A stretch of 64,000 bases of DNA from Deferribacteraceae bacterium UBA6799 (GTDB lineage: Bacteria > Chrysiogenota > Deferribacteres > Deferribacterales > Geovibrionaceae). The stretch is from assembly GCA_002452335.1 (NCBI GenBank), contig DKFJ01000006.1, positions 1 to 64,000 on the forward strand, written 5' to 3'. Below the pieces are notes generated by a model. That model saw nothing but the letters and a program-made list of their open reading frames with translations. It searched no databases and was not told the DNA's origin. Of the stretch, positions 1 through 10,951 are shown piece by piece; the stretch's first letter is position 1, and the number at the start of each line of letters is the position of its first letter. The translations under genes and the position numbers were made by a program.

Positions 1-14
1 ACGAACTTTTTGTG

Positions 15-1199
15 CTAAATTGTAATGATTTTATCATTACAATCTGTAATGCATTCGCCGCCGTCGGGTGTGACGACATAGGTGTTTTCCAGTCCGACCA
101 GACCGGTTCCCGGTATGCCTCTCTTCGGTTCCACAGCCATCACCATATTCTCTTCGAAAGGCAGATCGAATCCTTTCGCTATGACGGGATATTCGTCTAT
201 CACCAGCCCTATGCCGTGACCGAGAAATTTCACCCGTTCGTCCAGAGACCCCATGAAATATTCCAGAAAATTATCATCCAGATCAGCCATGACCGTCTCA
301 TATACCTGTGATGGTATATTGCCTGGTTTTAGAAGCGATACTGTCTTATGCAGTATCTTCACGCATTTTTCGTGATATTCATAAGCGATATCCGGCAGTG
401 TGCCGAATGCGTATACCTGCGTCTTGTCGGTGTGATATCCGTCTATGCCGCAGCCTATGTCTATAAATATCAGGTCGTTCTTCTTTAGCTTTCTGTCGGC
501 GCTGCCGAAGAAGGGCGCAGCCGGGCTGATGCCCATGACGCCGCCGGGACCATCGAACGTGTTGTAATACATGGAGTTCTCGCCGAAGCATACCTGCCCC
601 ATGAACATCTCAGTGTTGAACATGGCGAGTCTGGCTATGCCGTGGTGTCCCTCGTCCAGCATATATTTCAGGATCTCGGCTCCCAGCTCCTTCTCGCTCA
701 TGCCTTCCTTGACTATAGACGGTACGAACTCATGAAGTGTTTTGCCGTGGAGCATTCCCGCCCTGCGCATCAGCCCCAGCTCATACTGGGTCTTGACGGC
801 TCTTGCGGCGGAGACCGCTGTGTCGCAGGATGCTACCTCTTTGAAATCGAAATATTTATTCAGTCTTTCGAAATAGGAGAGGGGGATGAACTCCTTCTCC
901 ATGTGGACACATCCGCCCAGTTGTCCTGTCACGGCGGCTATGTCTCTGAAGCTGTTTATCTTAACTATGTTTTCAAACGATGATTCGTGCTGGGCTCTGT
1001 AAAAGCTCCTGCGGACGAAAAATACCGCGTCCTTTCCTCTGCGGATGACGAGAACGCCGGACTGCTGGGTGCCTGTGAAATAATAGATATTGAGCTTGCT
1101 CACTATCATCACGGTTTCCCATTCGGGGCACATGGCGTCCATTCTCAGAAGAAAGTTTTTCAGACGTGCCGAAAGCTCGCCAGCGGGTATTTTGCTCAA
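15..1199 (-). CDS. M24-family metallopeptidase (Xaa-Pro aminopeptidase-like)
   Basis: This 394-aa protein has the creatinase N-terminal domain (about 1-135) followed by the pita-bread M24 domain. All five dinuclear metal ligands are visible: D247 and D258 ([14 protein letters not shown]), H328 (GHGIGL), E357 (AVEPKRG) and E371 (GLENTYVV). A cytoplasmic peptidase removing an N-terminal residue before proline is the likely role; the exact substrate cannot be read from sequence. The start is TTG, overlapping the sigma-factor stop as TTGA, with a strong GGAGGAG about 6 nt upstream, so the two genes are translationally coupled. The physiological link to a stationary-phase sigma factor is unknown. 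Confidence 0.88.
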   Translation of the reverse strand: MSKIPAGELSARLKNFLLRMDAMCPEWETVMIVSKLNIYYFTGTQQSGVLVIRRGKDAVFFVRRSFYRAQHESSFENIVKINSFRDIAAVTGQLGGCVHMEKEFIPLSYFERLNKYFDFKEVASCDTAVSAARAVKTQYELGLMRRAGMLHGKTLHEFVPSIVKEGMSEKELGAEILKYMLDEGHHGIARLAMFNTEMFMGQVCFGENSMYYNTFDGPGGVMGISPAAPFFGSADRKLKKNDLIFIDIGCGIDGYHTDKTQVYAFGTLPDIAYEYHEKCVKILHKTVSLLKPGNIPSQVYETVMADLDDNFLEYFMGSLDERVKFLGHGIGLVIDEYPVIAKGFDLPFEENMVMAVEPKRGIPGTGLVGLENTYVVTPDGGECITDCNDKIITI

Positions 1200-2185
1200 A
1201 TCAGCTCCTCCAGAGAAATCTTTTTGGTGGCGAGCAGGTTTCTCATTTTGCTCAGCACACGTTTCTCTATCTGGCGCACACGCTCACGGGTGATGCCCAG
1301 ATCGTTTCCGATGGCTTCCAGCGTTTCCGGATCGTTTCCGGCGAGACCGTATCTGCGGATGATGATAGTCTTTTCGTTGTCTGACAGATAGGTCAGCCAC
1401 TTGAAGATGATATCCTTCTTGCTGGAGTTCTCTATTCTCATATAGGGGTCAGAGTATTTTTCATCGTCTGTGATGAATTCGTGCAGAGTGCTGCTCTCGT
1501 CACTGCCCACCGGCATGTCCAGCGAAGTGTCCTGTTTGATGGCGTCGAACACTTTTTTCAGTGTGGAGAGAGACATTTTGCACTGTGTGGAGAGCTCGTG
1601 TATGGTGGGTTCACGTCCGAACTGCTGCTGCAGGTCTGTCTGGGCTCTCATCACCTTACTGATGTTCTCTGACATATGCACGGGAATACGCACCATGCGG
1701 CACTGGTTGATGATGGCTCTCTCTATCGCCTGACGAATCCACCATGTGGCATAGGTGCTGAATTTGAAGCCTTTTGTATAGTCGAATTTCTCAACAGCTT
1801 TCAAAAGCCCGATGTTTCCCTCTTCCACCAGATCCACCAGGTTCATGCCTCTGTTGATATATTTTTTCGCTATGGAGACCACCAGACGCAGGTTGCATTT
1901 GATCATGGTCTCTTTCGATTTGGCGCATCCTTTCTCTATCCCCTGAGAAAGCTCAGCTTCCTCTTCTCTGGTGAGAACGGGATATTTTGATATTTCATTC
2001 AGATATATCTTGAAAACTTCCAGATCATCTGACGAATAGTCTACCTTAACGTCTATCTCAACTTCCACTTCGACTTCGACCCCGAGATCTGCTTCCGCCT
2101 CGACATCTATGTCTATGTCGCTGTCATCCACAGGTCCGTCAAAGTCGTCTTCCGACTTCTCTTCGAGAATTTCACCTTCGTTCAT
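1196..2185 (-). CDS. rpoS: RpoS-like group 2 sigma-70 factor
   Basis: This is a 329-aa sigma factor with region 1.2 (about 52-85), region 2 containing [11 protein letters not shown] and [17 protein letters not shown], region 3 ([13 protein letters not shown]) and a region 4 helix-turn-helix ending [17 protein letters not shown] and ERAI are typical of RpoS, where RpoD has QEGN and TRSI. The pcm gene nearby recalls the surE-pcm-nlpD-rpoS order of proteobacteria. The first 50 residues are very acidic with alternating D/E-V/I repeats and no long RpoD region 1.1. It is read from upstream of the small gene at 2182-2364, overlapping it as ATGA. A general stress sigma factor is the best reading; another group 2 factor is possible. 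Confidence 0.82.
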   Translation of the reverse strand: MNEGEILEEKSEDDFDGPVDDSDIDIDVEAEADLGVEVEVEVEIDVKVDYSSDDLEVFKIYLNEISKYPVLTREEEAELSQGIEKGCAKSKETMIKCNLRLVVSIAKKYINRGMNLVDLVEEGNIGLLKAVEKFDYTKGFKFSTYATWWIRQAIERAIINQCRMVRIPVHMSENISKVMRAQTDLQQQFGREPTIHELSTQCKMSLSTLKKVFDAIKQDTSLDMPVGSDESSTLHEFITDDEKYSDPYMRIENSSKKDIIFKWLTYLSDNEKTIIIRRYGLAGNDPETLEAIGNDLGITRERVRQIEKRVLSKMRNLLATKKISLEELI

Positions 2186-2364
2186 ATAAGCCCCCGTATG
2201 ACTTGTACTTTACTGCGGCCGCACAATCCCGACAAAGCGATACTGTGACTGTATTCTTTAAACACAGTATATAAAGATATTAATTTTTGAATAAAGAGTT
2301 TCGGGACGAGAGCAGCCGGCGTGATGTTTGGTTCATCATCGAAGTAATGGTTGAATGTAGCCAT
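2182..2364 (-). CDS. possible small protein (60 aa) upstream of rpoS
   Basis: The ORF starts at ATG 2364 behind an unusually good ribosome binding site (AGGAGGCGAAGGAGT directly before the ATG) and ends overlapping the sigma-factor start as ATGA. The product begins [12 protein letters not shown] and has a mildly hydrophobic middle. I recognise no domain. It could be a real small protein or a translated leader that couples translation into rpoS. The well-placed RBS and stop/start overlap argue for translation; the composition alone does not. Confidence 0.4.
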   Translation of the reverse strand: MATFNHYFDDEPNITPAALVPKLFIQKLISLYTVFKEYSHSIALSGLCGRSKVQVIRGLI

Positions 2365-2403
2365 ACTCCTTCGCCTCCTGCTGAAAGATTTCAGCCGAAT
2401 GTT

Positions 2404-2426
2404 CACAGAACATTGATAGTTCTGTG
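2404..2426. promoter_or_regulatory. perfect 8-bp inverted repeat upstream of the rpoS leader ORF
   Basis: CACAGAAC and GTTCTGTG are separated by ATTGATA, about 40 bp upstream of the small ORF and rpoS. It is either a dimeric repressor operator or an RNA hairpin in the rpoS leader. There is no T-run, so it is not a terminator. The rest of the 2365-2521 gap is AT-rich, with no other clear feature. Confidence 0.4.
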
Positions 2427-2521
2427 TGCACGATAATATGATAACGGAGTTATAAAAAAAAGAAAAGAGTTAATTGCTATTATTTAAAAAAATTTACAAA
2501 TTCGTGTTGACAAATTTTATC

Positions 2522-4029
<1,508 letters not shown>

Positions 4030-4118
4030 TCAGATAGATTATCGGATAAAATATTACAACAATCAGGAATTTATGCAAGCGTTATGAGTTTGCCTGTTTT
4101 AGGCTTAGCGTGAAAATA

Positions 4119-5117
4119 TTACTGCACATCGAAACCGCAGGAGGCGGCGTCCTGCACCAGTGACCTGATCTCGAATGACAGCAGGGTGACGGCGAGGGCG
4201 TAGCGGATGCTGGGGTTATATCTGGTTATAGCGTAGAAGTTATCAAAAAAGAGCCAGTATTCGCTCTCGTTGTCGGAAAGTTTCAGTTCATAGAATGACG
4301 CTTTTCTGTTCTGTCTGACATTAAGAGAGGGCATAACTCCCGCTTCGGAAAGTTCTTTGACGGTGAATTTCGGGCGCATGCCTCTGCCCGCGTATTTTTT
4401 CCACTCTTTGCCTTCCACTCCGGCGTCAACGGCGGTGGGTCTGTTCATCTTATACCCGTGCGCCCGCAGATATCTGGCGACGCTGGCTATGGCGTCTTCC
4501 GGCGAATCCACCAGATCTATTTTGCCGTCACCGTCGAAATCCACGCCGTATCTCTTGATATTGGACGGCATGAACTGGGGCAGTCCCACAGCGCCGGCGT
4601 ATGAGCTCATGTAGCCGGACGGGTCTGAGTTCTCCTCGTCCGACAGGATGAACAGGCTTGTCAGTTCTCTGGAGAAGAAGGCTGCCCGTCTGGGATAGTT
4701 GAATGCCAGAGTAGCCAGAGTGTCCAGAGCTCTGTGTTTCAGTTTATATCGTCCATAATCAGTTTCAACACCCAGAATGGCGGTTATGACATACCTGCTG
4801 ACGCCGTATTGTTCTTCCGCTTTTTTCAGCGTTTCTTCATAGTCGAGATAAAACTCGAATCCGCCCAGAGCTTTTTTATCCGTTACGAACAGTGGTTTAT
4901 AGAATCCCCATTTCTTTGATTCCGTCTGGCTGTCCATGCGGCGTATAGCGGTATCGTCAAAGCTGGCGTCCTGAAGCCATGCCTCCACCTTGTCCTTGGG
5001 AACACCGTAGCATGTCTCCATGTTGGACGCGAAAGCCCGCAGGTCGTCAGTCAGCTCCAGAGCGAAAGCGCCTGAATATAAAAATGTTACAATTATTACA
5101 AATATAAATGTTTTCAT
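4119..5117 (-). CDS. mltB: lytic murein transglycosylase, MltB/SLT_2 family
   Basis: This 332-aa protein has a Sec signal peptide (MKTFIFVIIVTFLYSGAFA) and no lipobox cysteine, so it is probably soluble in the periplasm rather than a lipoprotein like E. coli MltB. The SLT_2 domain carries the catalytic Glu in GVETDYGR (about E118), plus GAVGLPQFMPSNI and the FDGDGKIDL loop. It cleaves glycan strands to 1,6-anhydromuropeptides in wall turnover. It is a stand-alone gene; the 107-nt gap to argB shows nothing clear. Confidence 0.92.
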   Translation of the reverse strand: MKTFIFVIIVTFLYSGAFALELTDDLRAFASNMETCYGVPKDKVEAWLQDASFDDTAIRRMDSQTESKKWGFYKPLFVTDKKALGGFEFYLDYEETLKKAEEQYGVSRYVITAILGVETDYGRYKLKHRALDTLATLAFNYPRRAAFFSRELTSLFILSDEENSDPSGYMSSYAGAVGLPQFMPSNIKRYGVDFDGDGKIDLVDSPEDAIASVARYLRAHGYKMNRPTAVDAGVEGKEWKKYAGRGMRPKFTVKELSEAGVMPSLNVRQNRKASFYELKLSDNESEYWLFFDNFYAITRYNPSIRYALAVTLLSFEIRSLVQDAASCGFDVQ

Positions 5118-5225
5118 TAAGATGTATCTGGTCTTTTTTTAATATTGGTTTATAATCATATATCTTTGACATATTATAAAGAGAAATGTTTTAAAAAAAG
5201 CAGATTATTATATGGAGATTTTAAA

Positions 5226-5867
5226 ATGATCGTAGCCCCTTCTATATTAAGCGCGGATTTTTCCAGACTGGCGGACGAGATACAGTCCATAGACAAGGCC
5301 GGAGCAGACTGGATTCATCTGGATGTCATGGACGGACATTTCGTGCCTAACATCACGTTCGGAGCGCCCGTTATAAAAGCTCTGCGCAAAACCACAGATA
5401 AAATATTCGACGCCCACCTGATGATAGAGCAGCCGGACAGATATCTGGAGGATTTCGCCGCTGCCGGATGCGACTACATCACAGTGCATCAGGAAGCGTG
5501 CGTGCATCTGCACAGAACCATATCACGCATAAAAGAGCTGGGAAAAAAGGCAGGCGTGTCGCTGAACCCCGCCACCAGTCTGGCTAACATAGAAGAGATA
5601 CTGCCTGAGGTGGATATGGTGCTTCTGATGTCCGTGAACCCCGGGTTCGGCGGACAGAAGTTCATAGAGAACACTTTCGGAAAAATAATGATGCTCAAGC
5701 AGATGATCAAGGAGTCCAAGCTGGATATTATCATTCAGGTGGACGGCGGGGTCACAGACCAGAATGTTGGAAAACTTGCCAAATGCGGTTGCGGATGCGT
5801 GGTTGCGGGAAGCTATGTTTTCGGAAGTCAGGATTATAAGTCGGCTATCGAAAAATTAAAAATTTAA
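5226..5867 (+). CDS. rpe: ribulose-phosphate 3-epimerase
   Basis: The product is a 214-aa TIM barrel. Metal and substrate motifs are clear: HLDVMDGHFVPNITFG (about 33-48), the MSVNPGFGGQKFI loop (about 137-149) and the phosphate-binding VDGGV near 175. It interconverts ribulose-5-P and xylulose-5-P in the pentose phosphate pathway. I chose ATG 5226 because GGAG lies 8 nt upstream and all homologous sequence begins at MIVAPSILSADF. The in-frame extension back to 5145 is not family-like. Confidence 0.95.
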   Translation: MIVAPSILSADFSRLADEIQSIDKAGADWIHLDVMDGHFVPNITFGAPVIKALRKTTDKIFDAHLMIEQPDRYLEDFAAAGCDYITVHQEACVHLHRTISRIKELGKKAGVSLNPATSLANIEEILPEVDMVLLMSVNPGFGGQKFIENTFGKIMMLKQMIKESKLDIIIQVDGGVTDQNVGKLAKCGCGCVVAGSYVFGSQDYKSAIEKLKI

Positions 5868-5882
5868 TACATCACAATCGCA

Positions 5883-5910
5883 TTACAAAGCAGTATCCAT
5901 ATGGTATATT
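5883..5910 (+). promoter_or_regulatory. candidate sigma-70 promoter for the response-regulator/glycogen operon
   Basis: TTACAA and TATATT are separated by 16 nt, ending 35 nt before the response-regulator start. The rpe stop is just upstream. No obvious terminator lies between rpe and this site, so read-through is possible. Confidence 0.35.
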
Positions 5911-5944
5911 TTGTTATGTTTACACCGAAATACGGAGGCAAATA

Positions 5945-6304
5945 ATGTCTGTGACGATACTGGTTGTTGATGACGAGCCCGAGATCAGATTACTATACCG
6001 TTCAGAGCTTGAGGACAGAGGATATAAGATTATAGAGGCTTCCGGTTCTGCCGAGTGCTACAGCGCGCTGGAGAAGAACAAGGTCGATCTTATCCTTCTG
6101 GATATAAAACTGAAAGGCGAGAGCGGGATAGATATTCTGCAGACCCTCTCATCCAGAGAGAAAAAGGTGAAAGTGATTCTCGCCACAGCCTACAGCGCCT
6201 ATCAGGATGATTTTTCCACATGGCTTGCTGATGGTTACTGGGTCAAGTCGCTTGAGTTTGAAACTCTGATAGAAGAGATCAATAAGGTATTGCAGAAAAA
6301 TTAG
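5945..6304 (+). CDS. single-domain response regulator (receiver only)
   Basis: This 119-aa receiver domain has no output domain. The acidic pocket is D9/D10, the phosphoacceptor is D53 in LLDIKLKGESG, the switch Thr is T81 and the conserved Lys is K101. Proteins of this type act by protein-protein contact or as phosphotransfer intermediates. It sits 41 nt upstream of the glycogen block with its own RBS (CGGAGG), so phosphorylation may influence carbohydrate storage or a neighbour. The cognate kinase is not adjacent. Confidence 0.9.
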   Translation: MSVTILVVDDEPEIRLLYRSELEDRGYKIIEASGSAECYSALEKNKVDLILLDIKLKGESGIDILQTLSSREKKVKVILATAYSAYQDDFSTWLADGYWVKSLEFETLIEEINKVLQKN

Positions 6305-6345
6305 ACTAACCATATCCCCCATAAATTTATTACGGAGTGATTTTT

Positions 6346-8844
6346 ATGAAAGCTGTTGTGATGGCAGGAGGTTTCGGCACCAGAATTCAGCCGCTTACCT
6401 CAAGTATGCCCAAACCCATGATCCCTGTTTTCAACAAGCCGATGATGGAATACATTATCGAATCGCTGAAAGCGGCAGGGATCATAGATATAGTCATCCT
6501 GTTATATTTCAAGCCGGAAGTTATCCAGGGATATTTCGGCGACGGGAGCAGCAGAGGGGTCAAGATCCACTATGTTCTCCCCGATGACGATTACGGCACA
6601 GCGGGAGCTGTGAAAAAAGCTCAGAAATATCTTGATGACAGATTCATAATAGTCAGCGGAGACCTCATATCCGATTTCAACATTCAGGAGATCATAGGTT
6701 TTCATGAGGTAAAAAACTCTCTGGCGACAATAACGCTGACATCCGTTCCGGATCCTCTCCAGTTCGGCGTGGTTATCACCGACAAAGAGAGCAAGATATT
6801 AAGATTTCTAGAAAAACCGGGCTGGGGCGAGGTCTTCAGCGATACTATCAACACAGGAATATATGTATTCGAACCGGAGATACTTCAATATATACCCGAA
6901 GATTCCAACTTCGACTTTTCCAAGGATCTGTTTCCCAAGCTCATGGCTAGCGGCATAGATATCTTCGGATACAATGCCAAGGGATACTGGCGTGACGTGG
7001 GCAACCCCGACTCATACCGCGCGGCACTGCTGGACATCATGGACGGACAGGTCAGCCTGCCCATGGCCGGCACCAGAACAGAAGACAAATCCGCTGTTGT
7101 ATACACAGGCGAAAACACGCTGATAGACGAGACAGCGAAGTTCGAGGGGCTGGTGGTTCTGGCGGACGGATGTATTGTGGGCAAAGACGCCTATGTGAAA
7201 AACTCCGTCATAGGCGCCGGATGCGTTCTGGAGGAAAAATCCAGAGTGACGAGCTCTATCCTGTGGCAGAAATGCTCCGTGGGCAAGAATACCCATGTAC
7301 AGAACGCTGTCCTCTGCGACAATGTAAAACTGGGCTCCTCTGTAAGAGCCGAACACGGCGTGATAATAGCCGAAGGCACAGAGGTAGGCAATCAGGTTAT
7401 CTTTGAAAAAGACGTAATGGTATGGCCCGAAAAGCAGATAGAGGCTGGCTCCATAGTGAGCAGCAACCTCATCTGGGGCGATAAATGGAAAAAATCAATA
7501 TTCGAGGGCGGCAAGGTATCCGCCAGAACGAACGTGGAGCTTTCCCCCGATCTGGCGGCAAAGCTGGGCGCGGCTCTGGGCAGCCAGCTTCCCACAGGAT
7601 GCCGTGTACTGATGTCCCGCGACTATGACAGAGCGTCCCGAATGCTTAAACGATGCTTCCTCGGAGGGCTTCTCTCCACAGGGATCAACGTGACCGAACT
7701 GCGCATGACCCCTCTGCCCGTCATGAGACACAAGCTGTCCATGTTCGGCGAGGTTGCGGGTGTTTATTTCCGCCAGTGCCAGTCAGACCCCACCAACACA
7801 GAGATACTCTTCTATGACGAGTCAGCGGCTCTCATAGACAGCAATTTTGAGAAGAATATCGAGCGTGTCTTCTTCCGTGAGAACTTCCGGAGAGCCACCC
7901 ACGATGACATAGGCGAGATCTACGACCAGATGATGGTCAACGAATTCTATAAAGAGGGCGTGCTGAAGAACATCGACATCAACCTGATAAAGACAAGACG
8001 CAGCAAGATAGTCGTTGATCTGATGAACGGAACCACGGACACCACATATCCCGAACTGCTTAACAAGGCGGGCGTGGACGCTGTGGTGCTGAACGCCTAC
8101 AGAGACGAGAAAAAACTCTCCAGAACCATGCACCAGACCGAGGTCTCTTTCAAAGAGGTCACAGACATAGTGAAGGTGACAGAATCCGAGATGGGCATAG
8201 TTATCTATCCCCACGGCGAGCGTCTGGGCATTATCACGGACAAAGGCGAGGTTCTGTCAGAGGACAAGGCTCTGCTCTTCATGCTCAAACTCATAGATCT
8301 GAGCGTCAAGGGCAAGGTGAAGGTATATCTGCCCGCATTTGCTCCCAGCGTGATGGACGATTCTCTGCTGAACGTGGAGATAGTCAGAGGCAAAGCCTCC
8401 GGCATCAAGGCGGACTATCTGCGCAATTTCTACTTCACCGGCGACCTCAACCGCAATTTTACTTTTATGAAAAACGGCACTCATGCGGACGCCATGTTCA
8501 GCTCACTGAAGATGCTGGAGATGATGGCGAAGCAGAATGTGAAGATCAGCGAAGTGCTGAAAACCCTGCCTGAATACCACTACAGCCACACGGTCATCAA
8601 CTGTCCGCTGGAGCTGAAGGGATATCTGATGCGCAAGATGAGCGAAGAGGCAATGGACAAGGACGCCTCCTTCCTGGACGGCATCAAGATAACATTCAAA
8701 GGCAGAGGATGGGTGCATATGGTTCCCGACCAGTTCACAGCCAACGTACATCTGTATGTGGAGGCGGCGGCTGAGAAGGACTTCAACAGCATCCACGGCG
8801 AATATAAAGATAAGATAAACGGATGGCTTCAGGAGCAGGAATAA
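6346..8844 (+). CDS. sugar-1-phosphate nucleotidyltransferase fused to a degenerate phosphohexomutase
   Basis: This 832-aa protein has three parts. The first is an NTP-transferase domain (about 1-235) with GGFGTRIQPLTSSMPKPMIP and VSGDLISDFN. The second is a left-handed beta-helix (about 250-375). The third is an alpha-phosphohexomutase-like half (about 395-832). Such fusions are often named mannose-1-P guanylyltransferase/phosphomannomutase. Here the mutase half looks inactive: the catalytic TASHNP is replaced by RQCQSD, and the Mg loop DPDADR by YPHGER. The first half should make NDP-glucose or NDP-mannose; the second may be regulatory or bind sugar phosphate. ATG 6346 has ACGGAG 7 nt upstream. 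It lies at the head of the glycogen block, suggesting an activated glucose donor. Confidence 0.85.
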   Translation: MKAVVMAGGFGTRIQPLTSSMPKPMIPVFNKPMMEYIIESLKAAGIIDIVILLYFKPEVIQGYFGDGSSRGVKIHYVLPDDDYGTAGAVKKAQKYLDDRFIIVSGDLISDFNIQEIIGFHEVKNSLATITLTSVPDPLQFGVVITDKESKILRFLEKPGWGEVFSDTINTGIYVFEPEILQYIPEDSNFDFSKDLFPKLMASGIDIFGYNAKGYWRDVGNPDSYRAALLDIMDGQVSLPMAGTRTEDKSAVVYTGENTLIDETAKFEGLVVLADGCIVGKDAYVKNSVIGAGCVLEEKSRVTSSILWQKCSVGKNTHVQNAVLCDNVKLGSSVRAEHGVIIAEGTEVGNQVIFEKDVMVWPEKQIEAGSIVSSNLIWGDKWKKSIFEGGKVSARTNVELSPDLAAKLGAALGSQLPTGCRVLMSRDYDRASRMLKRCFLGGLLSTGINVTELRMTPLPVMRHKLSMFGEVAGVYFRQCQSDPTNTEILFYDESAALIDSNFEKNIERVFFRENFRRATHDDIGEIYDQMMVNEFYKEGVLKNIDINLIKTRRSKIVVDLMNGTTDTTYPELLNKAGVDAVVLNAYRDEKKLSRTMHQTEVSFKEVTDIVKVTESEMGIVIYPHGERLGIITDKGEVLSEDKALLFMLKLIDLSVKGKVKVYLPAFAPSVMDDSLLNVEIVRGKASGIKADYLRNFYFTGDLNRNFTFMKNGTHADAMFSSLKMLEMMAKQNVKISEVLKTLPEYHYSHTVINCPLELKGYLMRKMSEEAMDKDASFLDGIKITFKGRGWVHMVPDQFTANVHLYVEAAAEKDFNSIHGEYKDKINGWLQEQE

Positions 8845-8845
8845 G

Positions 8846-10939
8846 ATGAAAAAACTCAGGCTGTGCTTTCTGTGGCACATGCACCAGCCCTACTACAAGG
8901 ACGATATGGACGGGCTGTATCATATGCCCTGGGTCTATCTGCACGCCCTGAAGGATTATTTCGAGCTTCCATACTATCACAGAGAATATCCGGGGGTTAA
9001 GGGCACATATAATCTTGTGCCCTCCCTTCTGGTTCAGCTTAGGGACTATGAGTCCACAGGCGTTCAGGACACTTTCGTTAAACTGATGCTGAAAGACCCC
9101 GCCATTCTGACACAGGAGGAGAAGAATATTCTCATCCCTCAGCTCTTTATGGCGAACTATAAAAATCAGGCAAAACCGCTCAGACGCTACCGGGAGCTGT
9201 ATGACCGAAAAGGCGACACGCCTCTTTTTGAAACAGCAAAAATCCCGTTCACCTATGAAGATATACTCGATCTGGAGGTGCTGTATCTCCTCAGCTGGTG
9301 CGGTATTTTCACCAGACAGACGGTGCCGTTTACCGCTGAGCTGATAGAGAAGAGACGCGGATTCAGTCAGAATGACAAACTACACCTGATGGATAAACTG
9401 GCGGAGTTCGTGGCGTCTATCGTGCCTCTGTATAAAGATCTGACGAAGAACGGAAATATTGAGATTTCCGCCACTCCTTTTTATCATCCCATCCTGCCTC
9501 TGCTGCTGGATCACAGATCCGCCAAAGAGGCCCTGCCGGATATCAGCATGCCGGCGGTGAACACGGATTTTTCCGCTCATGCCCACAGACATGTGACAGA
9601 TGCTGTGGATTATTTCAGCGAAACTTTCGGATACAGACCTGTCGGGATGTGGCCGGCAGAGGGAAGTATTTCAGAGAGTGCCGCAGGGGTTTTCAGAAAG
9701 AACGGCATAAGCTGGATAGCCAGCGATGAGGATGTTCTATCCGCTTCAGCGGAGATTGATCTCCGGGACAAAAAAAACAGAAGTTATCTTTATAAGAAAC
9801 ATATCTTCGGCACATCCGAAGGTGATATTAATATATTCTTCAGAGACAAGGAGCTTTCCGATCTGGTAGGGTTCACCTACAGCGGATGGGAGGCGGAGAA
9901 GGCTGTGGACGATTTTATGGACAAACTATCCGAGATTTTCGACATGTGCGATTTCTCCCCTGTTGTCCCTGTGATTCTGGACGGCGAAAACGCATGGGAA
10001 TACTATCCGGAGAACGGACACAGGTTTTTCAGTCATCTGTATAAGAGACTCTCCTCATGCAACTGGGTGGAGACCATGACCATGTCGGAAGCCTCCGGCT
10101 GCGACAGCCCAGCGGAAAGACTGAACAAGATCAGGGCGGGCTCATGGATATACGCCAACTTCACCACCTGGATGGGACATCCGGAGAAGAACGAGGCATG
10201 GCGTGTTCTGTCTGACGCTCACGCCAGATATATTTCCAAGGCGGAAACGCTGGAAAACAGAGAAAAAGTTGAAAAAGAGCTGATGGCGGCGGAGGGCTCT
10301 GACTGGTTCTGGTGGTACGGAGACGACCATTTCAGCCTCCAGTCGGATGTTTTTGACAAGCTGTTCCGCAGGCACATAGCAAACATATATACGCTGATGG
10401 GCGAAAAAGTGCCTTCTGAAGTGAATCAGCCTATCAAAAAAAGCCACAAGACAGGGCTTCTAAAAGCCCCTGCCGGATACATCACGCCTGTCACGGACGG
10501 ACGGGTCACCAGCTTTTTTGAATGGCTGGGCGCCGGAAGATTCGATCTGAAATATGACGCAGGAGCTATGACAGCCTCTTCCAATCTGCTGAACATGCTC
10601 TGGTTCGGGTTCGACGCGGAAAATCTTTATCTGCGCATAGACGGCGGGGTGAAGGACATAGTGAAGGGCGGATACGGCATAGAGGCGGAGATAACCACTG
10701 ATGAATCACGGAAATTTCTGTTTCCGGCTGCTCCGGAGTTTTCTGACGGAGACGGCAGGATGTCATGTCTGGACACTGTTTTCGAAGCGGTAATACCCAG
10801 AGAGCTTATCGGAAAAGAAACAGAGAAGGCATATCTGACATTCCGGCTGAAAAAAGGGAGCAGGATTCTGGAAACAGCGCCTGTGTATAACACCGTGGAG
10901 ATAGATTTTGCCGACAGCGAAAAAGACTGGATCGCTTAA
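8846..10939 (+). CDS. glycoside hydrolase family 57 (amylopullulanase-like alpha-glucanase)
   Basis: This 697-aa protein has the GH57 signatures: HMHQPYY at 11-17, NIEISATPFYHPILPL near 204, nucleophile E272 in GMWPAEGSISE and acid D379 in VILDGENAWE. The C-terminal third (about 480-697) is a beta-rich accessory domain seen in longer GH57 enzymes. It probably hydrolyses or remodels alpha-1,4/1,6-glucans in the cytoplasm; there is no signal peptide. It begins one base after the previous stop, with GGAGCAGGA as RBS, so expression is tightly coupled to the nucleotidyltransferase. Confidence 0.88.
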   Translation: MKKLRLCFLWHMHQPYYKDDMDGLYHMPWVYLHALKDYFELPYYHREYPGVKGTYNLVPSLLVQLRDYESTGVQDTFVKLMLKDPAILTQEEKNILIPQLFMANYKNQAKPLRRYRELYDRKGDTPLFETAKIPFTYEDILDLEVLYLLSWCGIFTRQTVPFTAELIEKRRGFSQNDKLHLMDKLAEFVASIVPLYKDLTKNGNIEISATPFYHPILPLLLDHRSAKEALPDISMPAVNTDFSAHAHRHVTDAVDYFSETFGYRPVGMWPAEGSISESAAGVFRKNGISWIASDEDVLSASAEIDLRDKKNRSYLYKKHIFGTSEGDINIFFRDKELSDLVGFTYSGWEAEKAVDDFMDKLSEIFDMCDFSPVVPVILDGENAWEYYPENGHRFFSHLYKRLSSCNWVETMTMSEASGCDSPAERLNKIRAGSWIYANFTTWMGHPEKNEAWRVLSDAHARYISKAETLENREKVEKELMAAEGSDWFWWYGDDHFSLQSDVFDKLFRRHIANIYTLMGEKVPSEVNQPIKKSHKTGLLKAPAGYITPVTDGRVTSFFEWLGAGRFDLKYDAGAMTASSNLLNMLWFGFDAENLYLRIDGGVKDIVKGGYGIEAEITTDESRKFLFPAAPEFSDGDGRMSCLDTVFEAVIPRELIGKETEKAYLTFRLKKGSRILETAPVYNTVEIDFADSEKDWIA

Positions 10940-10951
10940 AAAGAGGATAAT

